Under the pieces are notes generated by a model that made no database searches, was not told the origin of the DNA, and saw only the letters and a program-made list of their open reading frames with translations. This document shows positions 42,707 through 52,635 of a stretch of 64,000 bases of DNA, piece by piece. Made by a program: the position numbers and the translations under genes. This DNA comes from Bifidobacterium breve (GTDB lineage Bacteria > Actinomycetota > Acidimicrobiia > Acidimicrobiales > Acidimicrobilacustridaceae), in assembly GCA_945878725.1 (NCBI GenBank), contig CAMCTY010000002.1:62001-126000 (forward strand). The letters are read 5' to 3'. Position 1 is the stretch's first letter. The number at the start of each line of letters is the position of its first letter.

Positions 42707-45109
42707 TCAGACTGTGTCGTTCCGGCGTTGCAGGATGAAGAGCGTCACTCCAAGGCCGGCCAGAAGCACGACTAGGACAAGAACGATCTCAAGCATCGGG
42801 CCCGAATTGTCGCCGTCGCCGCCAGCGGGCTCAGCAAGTGCCGTGAGCGGTGCTCCGACCTGCGTGGCTTCAAGCACCGGCGTTGCGGCGTCCTTCGCAT
42901 CGCTTGCCTTGTCGACGACCGATGCCGTTACGTTCGGTGCCGTCGCTCCGGAGGTCTCTACGCGCCATGTTCCACCGGCAGGCTGACCCACCAGCACATA
43001 GGAGATGGTGTCGCCTGGTTCGCGGAACACCAGCCATCGAGGATTGAACGGATCGCTCATACTCGACTGTTCGATGCCGGTCACTGAAATCACTGTTCCA
43101 TCGGGACCGGTCACCGTCGCCGAATCACTACCTGCGTTGATGGCAAACGTCACCATCTTCTGACCATCGGCGACGGCAACTTCGAGAGTGCCTGCTCCGC
43201 TCGGACCTTCGGAGTCAGCACCAGCGGCATTGCGCCCGGCCCCCATCTCCGTCGAACCGTTCTCCGCCTTGACGGGTACTTCGTATTCCTTCGAGTTGCA
43301 GTCGCTGTTGCGCAGGCGCCACACCGGTTCGACCCAGTCTTTTGAAAGTCCGAGGCGAACATCGTCGAACCACAGACCCTTGAACACGCCGCAGGCAATG
43401 ACGCCCTTTGTCGAAACGGCCGACGTTCCCGAAAGTTTCACGAGTCCGAGCGAAAGGGTTGCATCACCCCCAAGGCTGAGATCGGTTGCATTCGCCGCTC
43501 CGCGCAGATTGACGCCGATGCCCCATTCCTTTTTGTCATCCAGAAAGAGTTCGCCTTTGCCCGAGATCGATGCAAGACCATCCCAGTAATAGGCGACCGT
43601 CATCGCGCCGACCCGCATTCCCTTGAGTTCCAGATTGCCGATCATGATCTTCCCGATGGTTCCCTCGCCCGCCACCGACAGTTCGTCCGTATCAATCGTG
43701 ATGACGCCGTCGATCGTCGCGACGTTGCCAATGTTGGGGACAAATGGCCCAACGCCGAGTGTCGAGATCGCCTTGATACCGAACGGGTCGAGTTTCAATG
43801 TTCCGCCGAGCGAGTTGATCGACGCGACGCCATAGATATTGAGGGGCAAGCCCTGGACGGTAACTCCAATCTCTTTGAGTTGACCATCCTTGATTACGAC
43901 TGTTCCGCCGAATCCAAGAGCATCAGCACCAGGGCCAAAGAGCACCGTGACTTTGCCAGCCCAGAGATTCTCACCCACGCTGTATTTAAGGTCGACGCCC
44001 TTTAGGCGGACGACCGCGAGATCGATCTCTGGAATCTTGACGTAGAGCTTCTCGAGACGCCCTGCTCCGTTTACGGGCCAGAAGATCCCGAGCTCGCCGT
44101 CGTAACCCTGGAAGACACCGGGAAGTTTGAGCTTGCCGAAGACCGCCATACCCAATGCGCCGTTGCGCTCAACCGGTTCAATCGTGAGCGCCGCTTCGAC
44201 TGTGAGTCCTGCGATCTTTTGGATCAACTGCGTCGGCAGCGACAACGTGTAGGCGGGAATCTTCTGCAATCCAACTTGGTCGAGCGTGAACACAACTTGA
44301 GGCGTGGACAGCGAGGGAACAGCCCCGGCGAGCTGCGCCACAGAATCCTCAGCGACGTCGCTGTAATCGGGAAAGCCGTTCACCGGTTGCTTTGGAAACG
44401 ACGCGACATCTGACAGACCCGGGAGGCGACCGATGGTCGAGGTCTTGATGACATCGCTCTTGATCGGCATCGCCCAATCCGGGGCGGAACTCTGGCTCGG
44501 TGAATACTGGAACGACCAGTCGATCACCCCCTCGTCGACGATCAAGTCGCCTCCGAGGATCGAGCCCACGGCCTGATAGCCAGTCGCTTGGATGTGTGCG
44601 TTCAGGGGATCAAACGTCACTACCGCCTGCGGTGCAACGGGGCGGAACTCCATTCCGCCGACGAACACTTTTTGCGATGACGTCCAGACCAATCCCCTTC
44701 GGGTCAGGCAATCCTCGGGAGCAGAGACCGACATCTCGAATGGCCCCAATCGCACTGAGCTTGCGCAGGGATAAGAAATCCCCTCATCGGGTGGAATCAA
44801 GGGGACAGTAGATGTCGTTGATGTCGATTCATCGGGAGCGTCAATGAGCGTCGTGGTCGACGATGAACTCGAATCGGTTGGTGCGGTTGTGGAAGTCACC
44901 GCCGTTGAAGTCGTCGGAAGTGCGGTTGTCGAAGGGATAACTGTGTCCTCCGGTGCAAAGGTGTTCACGACATCGGTGTCGTCGGTGATACCTGACGCCG
45001 AACGATTGGTGGTCTCGCCGGCACAGGCCGCGAAAAGAACGCCGCAAGCAACCGAGATCACCAGGACCCGAGCCGCGGTTTGTGCCCGATTTTTTACCTT
45101 TGCGTTCAT
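42707..45109 (-). CDS. Large envelope protein with lipobox-like N-terminus and C-terminal TM helix
   Basis: An 800-residue protein of unknown function. It has an N-terminal signal (ARVLVISVACGVLFAACAG; Cys29 could be lipidated), a Ser/Thr-rich region (about 35-105), then a large beta-rich domain with many repeated GVxLxG-like and KVTVLFG-like segments. A disordered stretch (about 615-650), a small domain resembling a pre-peptidase/sandwich fold, and a C-terminal TM helix (MLEIVLVLVVLLAGLGVTLFIL) followed by QRRNDTV complete it. It therefore appears attached to the membrane at its C-terminus with its body outside. No enzyme motif is visible. Confidence 0.78.
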   Translation of the reverse strand: MNAKVKNRAQTAARVLVISVACGVLFAACAGETTNRSASGITDDTDVVNTFAPEDTVIPSTTALPTTSTAVTSTTAPTDSSSSSTTTLIDAPDESTSTTSTVPLIPPDEGISYPCASSVRLGPFEMSVSAPEDCLTRRGLVWTSSQKVFVGGMEFRPVAPQAVVTFDPLNAHIQATGYQAVGSILGGDLIVDEGVIDWSFQYSPSQSSAPDWAMPIKSDVIKTSTIGRLPGLSDVASFPKQPVNGFPDYSDVAEDSVAQLAGAVPSLSTPQVVFTLDQVGLQKIPAYTLSLPTQLIQKIAGLTVEAALTIEPVERNGALGMAVFGKLKLPGVFQGYDGELGIFWPVNGAGRLEKLYVKIPEIDLAVVRLKGVDLKYSVGENLWAGKVTVLFGPGADALGFGGTVVIKDGQLKEIGVTVQGLPLNIYGVASINSLGGTLKLDPFGIKAISTLGVGPFVPNIGNVATIDGVITIDTDELSVAGEGTIGKIMIGNLELKGMRVGAMTVAYYWDGLASISGKGELFLDDKKEWGIGVNLRGAANATDLSLGGDATLSLGLVKLSGTSAVSTKGVIACGVFKGLWFDDVRLGLSKDWVEPVWRLRNSDCNSKEYEVPVKAENGSTEMGAGRNAAGADSEGPSGAGTLEVAVADGQKMVTFAINAGSDSATVTGPDGTVISVTGIEQSSMSDPFNPRWLVFREPGDTISYVLVGQPAGGTWRVETSGATAPNVTASVVDKASDAKDAATPVLEATQVGAPLTALAEPAGGDGDNSGPMLEIVLVLVVLLAGLGVTLFILQRRNDTV

Positions 45110-45285
45110 AACGCGAGATGTTAGACCCGCTAGTCAACACCGTGGACAGCAGGGAGCCGCCGTGTTTGCTGCATCACTTGCGAACCGCGACCCGCCGGAG
45201 GGCCATGTCAGCAGCCTGGCATCGGCGAAACCTTCGGCTGAGACACAACGCACCGGCCACGGCCTTCTCATGACTTGCGTCACCT

Positions 45286-45879
45286 ATGGTCGTGACCGTT
45301 ATGGCCCTGGAACCGCGAAAACGAGCACCTCGCATATCAGCTGAACAGGTCTCCGAACTTCTCATCGAAGCCGTGATCGACCTGGTTCTAACCATGCCGA
45401 TCGAGGAAATCACGACCCGATCCATCGGCGAAAAGATCTCGATGGACCCTCAGGTGATCTTCCGAAATTTCGGTTCGCTGAACAACCTGTTCGTTGCCGT
45501 TTCGAAGGAAATGGGTGTTCGATTTTCCCCCGCGGTCAACGCGGACAACTTCATCGAACATCTTCCAGTCCTGATACCGCGATTCAAGCTCCTCACCTAC
45601 CTCTTGGGCAACGGCGTGCCCGGTGAGCAGTTGATGTTCGACGATGACGCCACGTTGGACGCCATCCGTTCTCGGCCGGAATTCGACGCTGTTCCCGACC
45701 GCCTCACCAACGCCATGGCTGTGCTCAATATTTACGTGCTGGAAGGATTCCTTGCCTTCAACAGCATCCATCGATTCACGATCGACGAAACCATCGATGC
45801 TGCACGACTCTTGAGCGTGCTTACGCGAAATCTACCGACGATCGCCAAAGACTTCGACTGGGGCTACACCGCCCCATAG
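45286..45879 (+). CDS. TetR-like transcriptional regulator
   Basis: A 197-residue protein with an N-terminal HTH (about 18-64; ITTRSIGEKISMDPQVIFRNFGSLNNLF) and an all-helical C-terminal ligand domain. The HTH resembles TetR, although it lacks the common YYHF spelling. The start could also be ATG at 45301. It is divergent from the large envelope protein and convergent with the BVMO operon; it may control either. Confidence 0.75.
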   Translation: MVVTVMALEPRKRAPRISAEQVSELLIEAVIDLVLTMPIEEITTRSIGEKISMDPQVIFRNFGSLNNLFVAVSKEMGVRFSPAVNADNFIEHLPVLIPRFKLLTYLLGNGVPGEQLMFDDDATLDAIRSRPEFDAVPDRLTNAMAVLNIYVLEGFLAFNSIHRFTIDETIDAARLLSVLTRNLPTIAKDFDWGYTAP

Positions 45880-45889
45880 CCAAAAGCCA

Positions 45890-45972
45890 CGAACTGCTCC
45901 TACGGGGAGTTCGTTTGCGGATCGTTGTGCAATGAAGTGGCACCCACTGCACGTGCGCAGGTAGGTGCCACT
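45890..45972. terminator. Hairpin pair between the TetR gene and the BVMO gene
   Basis: On the plus strand CGAACT...AGTTCG (45890-45913) is followed by TTTG, fitting the end of the TetR-like gene. A second inverted repeat AGTGGCACC/GGTGCCACT (45936-45944 with 45964-45972) fits the end of the minus-strand BVMO gene at 45981. Confidence 0.55.
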
Positions 45973-45980
45973 GATCGCGT

Positions 45981-47768
45981 CTAGACCTTCGTTACCAAAG
46001 CTCCCGGGAAGTCACCGGCGGCGCGGAACTCGTCGAGATGGGCGTGATAGTCGAGAAGGCTGCCGGCGAAGACAAGACCCTTCGCCGCCTTCTCGTCCGG
46101 TGCCGCAAGTTCACTGTTGAAGTAACCGGGCGTGCACGTCGTGACATAGTCGGCGCCACCGCCGATTGCTCCGTACAGGACCATGAGCCAGCCCTCTTCG
46201 GATTCCGGCGTCGCTTCGATTGTGGCGACGCCCTGCGCTTCGCATGCACCGATGAGTTCGGCGACGTGACGAGCGGAACGGCCAAGGAAGTGAACGAAGT
46301 TCGTACCGAAACCAGCCTGCACAAGGCTGATCACCATCATGTTCGGGAAGCCTCCCGACAAGACACCGTGCAGCGTGTGAGCACCATGCGACCAGGACTC
46401 GCTGAGCGAAACGCCATCGCGGCCGATCGGATCGAAACCAACGCGCGAGTCAAGATCGGTCTGCACCTCAAAGCCCGACGCGAAGATCAGGCAGTCGATC
46501 GGGTACTCGACACCGTCGACAACGATGCCGGTCTCCGTGACGCGCTCGATGCCCTTGCCTTCGGTGTCAACCAGGTGAACATTCGGCTTGTTGAATGCCG
46601 GAAGGTAATCATCGTGGAAGCACACCCGCTTGCAGTTCTTGCCGTAATAGGCCTTGAGCTTCGCGGCGGTCTCGGGATCTTCGATGATCGAATCAACACG
46701 ACGGCGCAGCTTCTCCATCGTCTGGAAGTCACTGACTTCCATCGCGGCAAGATGCTCAGGTGACTCGGCGGCAGCCTGCGTGTTGGTCCACATGACGTCG
46801 GTCCAACCGTCGTTGACGAGATCAACGGCAGGCTTTGCGCCAGTCACGGACTGGGTGAAGTTAACGACTCGCTCTTCCTGCCAACCCGGCTTGAGGCTCT
46901 TAAACCACGCTTCGTCAGTCGGACCGTTGTTACGGACACCAACAGCACTCGGCGTGCGCTGGAATACGAACAGATCCTGCGCGGCTTCCGCCAACTTGGG
47001 AACGGCCTGAATTGCGGTTGCACCCGTTCCGATAATTCCGACGCGCTTGTCGCCGAGCTTGTCCATGAATTCGCGCGGACCGCCGCCGGTGTAGTCGTAG
47101 TTCCAACGCGTGGTGTGGAACATCTTGCCCTTGAAGGTTTCGATGCCCGGGATGCCGGGGACCTTGGGCTTATGGAGGATGCCACCAGCAATCACGATGT
47201 ACTTCGAACTGATCGTGTCGCCACGCGAGGTGGTGACGATCCAGCGACCGGCGCTGTCGTCCCACACTGCTCCGGTAATGACGGTCTGGAAGAGCGCACG
47301 GTCGTAGAGATCAAACGTGCGACCGAGCAACTGGCAGTACTCAAAGATTTCGGGAGCACCGGCGTAGCGCTCCGTCGGCATGTAGCCGGTCTCTTCGAGG
47401 AGAGGGAGATAGGTGTACGACTCAACATCGCACATGCAACCCGGATAACGGTTCCAATACCAGGTGCCCCCGAAGTCTCCGCCCTTTTCGACGATGCGGA
47501 AATCCGTGACGCCCGACTTCTGAAGATCGATTCCCGTCAGCATGCCGGCGAAGCCGCCGCCCACGACGACGACCTCAGTCGACTCCGTGATCGGATCGCG
47601 GCTGAAGGTCGGATCGGCATAAGGATCAGAGTCGAGTTCGGCGAACTTGTCCTTCAACGACACGAACTGCTTGAGGCCGTCAGTACGCAGGCGCTTGAGC
47701 TGCTCCTCCTGGTACTTGGAACGCAGTTCCCCGACCGAAATCTCGATTCCTTCGTTCTGTTCTGGCAT
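45981..47768 (-). CDS. Baeyer-Villiger-type flavin monooxygenase
   Basis: A 595-residue class B monooxygenase with an N-terminal extension of about 55 residues. The FAD motif [15 protein letters not shown] is at about 67-81, [15 protein letters not shown] follows, the fingerprint [11 protein letters not shown] keeps the conserved His, and the NADP motif [14 protein letters not shown] is intact. It resembles the long BVMOs (cyclopentadecanone/phenylacetone-type relatives). Products would be esters or lactones from ketones. GGGGAG precedes the start. It lies downstream of the AMP-dependent ligase in the same direction with a 96-base gap, so one pathway is likely. Confidence 0.9.
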   Translation of the reverse strand: MPEQNEGIEISVGELRSKYQEEQLKRLRTDGLKQFVSLKDKFAELDSDPYADPTFSRDPITESTEVVVVGGGFAGMLTGIDLQKSGVTDFRIVEKGGDFGGTWYWNRYPGCMCDVESYTYLPLLEETGYMPTERYAGAPEIFEYCQLLGRTFDLYDRALFQTVITGAVWDDSAGRWIVTTSRGDTISSKYIVIAGGILHKPKVPGIPGIETFKGKMFHTTRWNYDYTGGGPREFMDKLGDKRVGIIGTGATAIQAVPKLAEAAQDLFVFQRTPSAVGVRNNGPTDEAWFKSLKPGWQEERVVNFTQSVTGAKPAVDLVNDGWTDVMWTNTQAAAESPEHLAAMEVSDFQTMEKLRRRVDSIIEDPETAAKLKAYYGKNCKRVCFHDDYLPAFNKPNVHLVDTEGKGIERVTETGIVVDGVEYPIDCLIFASGFEVQTDLDSRVGFDPIGRDGVSLSESWSHGAHTLHGVLSGGFPNMMVISLVQAGFGTNFVHFLGRSARHVAELIGACEAQGVATIEATPESEEGWLMVLYGAIGGGADYVTTCTPGYFNSELAAPDEKAAKGLVFAGSLLDYHAHLDEFRAAGDFPGALVTKV

Positions 47769-47864
47769 TGCCGACTCCCCATGTCATACCGACGGGGGAA
47801 TCCCACGTCGTACTGGCCGACCCGCATTGTGTCAGATCGCACAAACTCCCGCTCCAGAGCTGGC

Positions 47865-49364
47865 TCAGGCAGTGAGTTCGGCGACCTGCGCCCGAATCCG
47901 ATCCTTCTGGATCTTCCCCATGAGGTTTCGTTCGATCGAGTCGAGAACCACGATCTGTTCGGGGCACTTGAACCGTGCGAGTCCCAATGCCATGCAGTGC
48001 GCTCCCAAGTCATCGACCCCGAGTTCCGTCCCCGGCGCAAGGACCACCACCGCGCACACGCGTTCACCGGTGCGCGTATCGGGCATGCCGACAACTGCGA
48101 CATCGGATACCGAAGGATGCCGGATCACGGCGTCCTCAATCTCGACAGCAGAAATGTTCTCGGCATTGCGGATGATGACGTCTTTCAGTCGTCCGACAAT
48201 GGTGATCCGATCGTCCGTATCGACGGTTGCGAGATCGCCCGTGCGGAACCATCCATCATCGAACGCATTCGCGTCGAGCGCCTGATCGACGTACCCGAGG
48301 AAGCACTGGCCACCGCGCAACTGGAGTTCCCCGTCCACGACGCGAGCCGAAACCCCGGGCGATGCCGGTCCGACCGTCGTTCCTACAAGTCGATCGTCCG
48401 GCCACTCGCACGTTGCCATCGGGAATTCGGTGAGGCCATACGCGCCCACAACTCCAGTGACACCGAACATCTCGATCAGTTCGTCGTTGACCTGCGAAGG
48501 GATCGGTGCGCCACCGCCGACGCAGCCGCGCACATCGGGGAAGAGCGCTCCAGCTCCATGTCGCGTCTGCGCCTCGATAAACGCCCGGAAGAACGGCACC
48601 GCCGATCCGAACATCGTGGGCCTATGCGCAGCCATCCGGTCGGCGGACATCGCCGGGTCGAACGTATCGAAGAGCACCAGCCGCACGCCGGTCTGAAGCG
48701 CGGTGACCATCATTGCGATCCCGCCGATGTGGGTGAACGGCCACGCGATCGGATACACGTCGTTTTCATCGAAGCCCAGGCGCTCGATCATCCCGAGCGC
48801 CGATGCCATGACCGACGAGTCGGAATGCCGTGCTCCTTTGGGAGCCGCCGTCGTGCCCGACGAGAAGTAGATCCAACGGCACTCGTCGACCGACGTCGGC
48901 GGCGAGGGCAGGCGCGCCGGATCCCCGACCGGAAGACGCAAAGCCGTTGTCATGTCGACAGGGCTCTCGTAGTCGAATGCCACAACCTCGAGTCCGAGTT
49001 CCCTGCCCATTGCGGCATGGTCGAAACCTCGCCAAGACTCGGGGACGAGCAGCAGACGGGTCCCCAGTTGCTCGCTTATCAATCCCACCTCGCGATGTCG
49101 CAGCATCGGGATGACGGGATTCTGAACGATCCCGATCCGAGCGCAGGCCATCATCAACACTGCGGCCTCGATGGTCGTCGGCAATTGCCACGAGATGACG
49201 TCCCCTGAAGTCATCCCGAGGTCGAGGAGTCCCGCTGCGACCCGCTCAGCCTCGTTTTTCAGACCCAGTGACGTGAGGGTCCGGCCGTGATCGTCGGCCA
49301 GCAAGACCCGACTGGGATAGTTCTTCGCCGTTTCCTCGACGATGCTCCAAACGCTTCCGCCCAT
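47865..49364 (-). CDS. Acyl-CoA synthetase/AMP-dependent ligase
   Basis: A 499-residue class I adenylate-forming enzyme. The P-loop-like A3 motif YFSSGTTAAPKGARHSD, the A5 region GAYGLTE, A7 WFRTGDLATVD, A8 RLKDVIIRNAENIS, and the A10 Lys in RNLMGKIQKD are present. It activates a carboxylic acid with ATP and transfers it to CoA. The acid is not identifiable; the BVMO gene next in the operon suggests a ketone- or terpenoid-derived substrate. Start ATG at 49364 gives MGGSVWSIVEE. It is divergent from the sulfotransferase fusion gene. Confidence 0.9.
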   Translation of the reverse strand: MGGSVWSIVEETAKNYPSRVLLADDHGRTLTSLGLKNEAERVAAGLLDLGMTSGDVISWQLPTTIEAAVLMMACARIGIVQNPVIPMLRHREVGLISEQLGTRLLLVPESWRGFDHAAMGRELGLEVVAFDYESPVDMTTALRLPVGDPARLPSPPTSVDECRWIYFSSGTTAAPKGARHSDSSVMASALGMIERLGFDENDVYPIAWPFTHIGGIAMMVTALQTGVRLVLFDTFDPAMSADRMAAHRPTMFGSAVPFFRAFIEAQTRHGAGALFPDVRGCVGGGAPIPSQVNDELIEMFGVTGVVGAYGLTEFPMATCEWPDDRLVGTTVGPASPGVSARVVDGELQLRGGQCFLGYVDQALDANAFDDGWFRTGDLATVDTDDRITIVGRLKDVIIRNAENISAVEIEDAVIRHPSVSDVAVVGMPDTRTGERVCAVVVLAPGTELGVDDLGAHCMALGLARFKCPEQIVVLDSIERNLMGKIQKDRIRAQVAELTA

Positions 49365-49488
49365 ACCCCGGAGACTGCCACAGTCGACCCCGTTTCAGGC
49401 CGCTTTCCCCTCGACGCCCTTAATCGGTAAGTATTGAACGAAATTTCTCGGCCCGAACAACAGCATGGGTCAAAACACCGGAGTTGTC

Positions 49489-52400
49489 ATGCATCTCACC
49501 CAACCGTTCGTCATGTTGCCCATCCAGACCGATGTGGCCGCCCTTGTGGCCGAGGTGCTGGCCATTCCCGAAAACGTTTGGCGTCCTCATCCCGAAGGCA
49601 TGCCGGGTAACAGCGCGCTTCCGCTCGTTGCAGTCGGCGGTGACCCTGAGGACGATTCGGTCGAAGGTCCGATGCGCCCGACACCGCATCTCCAAGGCCT
49701 CCCGGCGATCATCAATGTTCTTGCCGGACTCAGCGCTCTCGGTTGCCCAATCGGCCGCACCCGCCTCATGCGGATCGATATCGAGTCCGAAGTGAAGCCA
49801 CACGTCGACACCAATCGCTACTGGTGGGACCACTTGCGCGTCCACATTCCGATCGTCACAAATCCCGCCGTGGAATTCGCGGTCGAAGATTCGACTGTCC
49901 ACATGGCCGCCGGCGAATGCTGGGTGTTCGACACCTGGTCGCGTCACCGGGTAATGAATCCGGTCAACGCGCCTCGAATCCACCTTGTCGTTGACACCGT
50001 CGGTGGCGCTGGCTTCTGGACTCTCATTGACCGCGCGACCGGCGCGATTCCCGCCGACTCGCCGCTTCCCGAACTCGCACACGCCAACAGCATTGCGTTC
50101 GAGACGATGAACCAACCGACTGTCCTCCCGTCATCGGAAATCGATGCGACGCTCGGCTCGATTCTGCGCGACTACGCCGAGAGCGACCTCGACGCGGCCG
50201 TCGAACTCGATTCGAGACTCATTCCGTTCCGCCGTTCCTGGAAAGCGTGCTGGGCTCATTACGGAGACAGCCCCACCGGCTTCCCCGCGTTTTCACAATT
50301 GCGTGACGACGCCCTCGCCATCGTCGCCTCGTCCACAGCAACCCTTGCCAACGGTGTCGAAGTAGCCGAGGCCATTCGCCAACTTGTCATCCGCCCCGGA
50401 CTCTCCAATCGCGCCGTGGCCAGCATCGGCGCCGTGCCGCCGGTGGCACCAACGGCACCAACGGCTCCAACGGCAACTGCCGCAACTGCTGCGCCCGCCG
50501 CGGCGCCGGCACCTGGACCGCTTGTCGCTTCGCAGCCGCAGGGAGAAGCGGCCGCGACGCTCGACGCCGCTCCAGCCGCCCCCGGCGTACCAGCATCACC
50601 AGCGCGCCGAGTCCCACCTGAACCGATCATCCTTGATCGTCCCGTCTTCATTGTCTCGTCGCCGCGCGCCGGCAGCACCATGTTGTTCGAAGCGCTCGGA
50701 CGAGCGAAAGAAGCACTCACGATCGGCAGCGAGAGCCACCAGATCTTCGAGAACATCCAGCCTCTTCGGCCTTCGACTCGCGGCTGGGATTCCAACCGCC
50801 TGACCGCCGAGGACGTCACACCGGGCGTCGTGAACGAACTCAGTTCCGCCTTTGTGCACCGCCTCAAGGACCGAGAAGGCAACCCTGTCACTCCTGGTTC
50901 CGTCGTGCGCATGATTGAAAAGACGCCGAAGAACGCTCTTCGAATTCCTTTCCTCGCCGCCGCCTATCCCGATGCGAAGTTCGTGTACCTGTTCCGCGAT
51001 CCACGCGAGACGGTGAGCAGCATGCTCGATGCATGGCGCTCTGCGAGGTTCGTCACCTATCCCGACCTTCCCGAATGGACGGGTGATCGCTGGTCGCTCC
51101 TCCTCACACCGGGATGGCGCGATCTCATCGGAAAGTCGATTCCCGAGGTCGTCGCCACCCAGTGGGCGGTCACTACCTCGACGTTGCTGGACGATCTCGA
51201 GGCTCTTGAGGCGGATCGCTGGTGCGTTGCCAGCTACGCCGCTCTCGTCGCCGATCCCGACGCCGAACTCACTCGCATCTGCTCGAACCTTGATCTCACG
51301 TGGGATCACAACACCGAGGGAGCGCTGCCGAACTCGGCGACAACTCTTGAAGCTCCTCGGGCCTCGAAGTGGGAACGCAACGCTGAAGAACTGCGCAAGG
51401 TTTGGGGCATCGTTGATTCCGTCGCGGTGCGGGCCCACGATGTATTCGCCGAGCCGCCCACCATCACCCCGACTCGCACCCGATCGGCCGAAGCCGTCTC
51501 TGTCAGTCTCACCCACGAACCCGATGGAAACATCCCCACCGATTTCTCGAGCGTGTTCACCGGTTCGTTTGGCGCCATCCTGCAGGCCGCGAATGTTTCG
51601 CTCGCAGCTACGACCTATCAAAGCGGACGCCTTGTGCTCGTCCGCCGCGACGGCGACAAGGTCAACACCCACCTTCGTTTCTTTCCAAGCCCGATGGGAG
51701 TTGCCGTTCAGGGTTCCAAACTGGCGCTCGGCACCAAGACCACCGTGTGGGAGTTCTGGAACCAACAGGCGGCCGCGAAAACTATCGATCCCGAAGGCAA
51801 GGTTGACGCCTGCTACATGCCCCGCCGCGGCCACGTCACCGGCGATGTCCGCATTCACGATCTCGCCTATGACAGCGAGGGCGAGCTCTGGGCCGTGGCC
51901 ACCCGTTTCTCCTGCCTCGTCAAGTTCGATCGCGAGTACAGCTTCACGCCGCGCTGGCGGCCGCCGTTCATCTCGGGTCTCGCTGCCGATGACCGCTGCC
52001 ATCTCAACGGTATGGCCATGGTCGAAGGCAAGCCCCGTTACGTCACCGTGCTCGGCCTCACCGACACTCCCAACGGTTGGCGCGACGACAAGGCCGCCGG
52101 CGGTGCGATCCTCGATATTGAGGGTGGCGCTCCGGTAACAGTCGGACTTTCGATGCCACATTCACCGCGTTGGTACGACGGGAAACTCTGGGTCCTCGAA
52201 TCGGGCCGCGGCGCACTGTGCACTGTCGACGTCGAGACCGGTCAGGTCGAAACCGTCGCCATCCTCCCGGGTTTCACGCGCGGTATGTCCTTCGTGGGCC
52301 AGTACGCGTTCATTGGTCTTTCAAAGGTCCGCGAGACCGTTTTCGACGGACTCCCCATCACACAGACCGACACTCCCCGTGAGTGCGGCGTCTGGGCCGT

Positions 52401-52596
52401 CGACATCCGTACGGGCGAGATCGCCGGGTTCCTCCGCTTCGAGGGAACCGTCTCCGAACTGTTCGAGGTCGCGATCCTTCCTGGCCAGCAGTTCCCCGAA
52501 CTCGTGGAACCCGGTGCCGAAGCAACCAACGACGCGTTCGTACTCTCTGACGAAGCACTCGCCGACGTCGTGAAGACCGACGAACCGGCGAAGTAA
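49489..52596 (+). CDS. Three-domain fusion: Asp/Asn hydroxylase-like, sulfotransferase, TIGR03032
   Basis: A 1035-residue protein. Residues about 1-200 match the aspartyl/asparaginyl beta-hydroxylase family (cupin-like 2-oxoglutarate/Fe oxygenase) with HVD at His105-Asp107 and distal His153 (SRHR). A 60-residue Ala/Pro/Thr-rich linker (about 312-375) leads to a sulfotransferase domain (about 378-640) with the PAPS loop FIVSSPRAGSTML and the 3'-phosphate motif FVYLFRDPRETVSSML. The C-terminal approximately 350 residues match TIGR03032 (DUF4915), a probable beta-propeller. ATG 49489 follows CCGGAG; an ATG at 49465 is also possible. Hydroxylation and sulfation of one target is inferred. Confidence 0.85.
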   Translation: MHLTQPFVMLPIQTDVAALVAEVLAIPENVWRPHPEGMPGNSALPLVAVGGDPEDDSVEGPMRPTPHLQGLPAIINVLAGLSALGCPIGRTRLMRIDIESEVKPHVDTNRYWWDHLRVHIPIVTNPAVEFAVEDSTVHMAAGECWVFDTWSRHRVMNPVNAPRIHLVVDTVGGAGFWTLIDRATGAIPADSPLPELAHANSIAFETMNQPTVLPSSEIDATLGSILRDYAESDLDAAVELDSRLIPFRRSWKACWAHYGDSPTGFPAFSQLRDDALAIVASSTATLANGVEVAEAIRQLVIRPGLSNRAVASIGAVPPVAPTAPTAPTATAATAAPAAAPAPGPLVASQPQGEAAATLDAAPAAPGVPASPARRVPPEPIILDRPVFIVSSPRAGSTMLFEALGRAKEALTIGSESHQIFENIQPLRPSTRGWDSNRLTAEDVTPGVVNELSSAFVHRLKDREGNPVTPGSVVRMIEKTPKNALRIPFLAAAYPDAKFVYLFRDPRETVSSMLDAWRSARFVTYPDLPEWTGDRWSLLLTPGWRDLIGKSIPEVVATQWAVTTSTLLDDLEALEADRWCVASYAALVADPDAELTRICSNLDLTWDHNTEGALPNSATTLEAPRASKWERNAEELRKVWGIVDSVAVRAHDVFAEPPTITPTRTRSAEAVSVSLTHEPDGNIPTDFSSVFTGSFGAILQAANVSLAATTYQSGRLVLVRRDGDKVNTHLRFFPSPMGVAVQGSKLALGTKTTVWEFWNQQAAAKTIDPEGKVDACYMPRRGHVTGDVRIHDLAYDSEGELWAVATRFSCLVKFDREYSFTPRWRPPFISGLAADDRCHLNGMAMVEGKPRYVTVLGLTDTPNGWRDDKAAGGAILDIEGGAPVTVGLSMPHSPRWYDGKLWVLESGRGALCTVDVETGQVETVAILPGFTRGMSFVGQYAFIGLSKVRETVFDGLPITQTDTPRECGVWAVDIRTGEIAGFLRFEGTVSELFEVAILPGQQFPELVEPGAEATNDAFVLSDEALADVVKTDEPAK

Positions 52597-52607
52597 GACG
52601 TAACTGT

Positions 52608-52628
52608 TCCGGGGGCACTGCCCCCGGA
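52608..52628. terminator. GC hairpin between convergent genes
   Basis: A perfect 9-bp stem (TCCGGGGGC/GCCCCCGGA) with a 3-base loop lies 12 bases past the stop of the fusion gene and just before the carD stop. No U-run follows. Confidence 0.55.
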
Positions 52629-52635
52629 GGAAGAT

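Noticed and set aside
47115-49208. A 697-residue plus-strand reading frame
   Set aside because: It lies antisense to both the BVMO and AMP-ligase genes, which have complete motifs; this frame crosses both without any.
50596-52161. A 521-residue minus-strand reading frame
   Set aside because: It is antisense to the sulfotransferase and TIGR03032 domains of the fusion gene, which are clearly coding.
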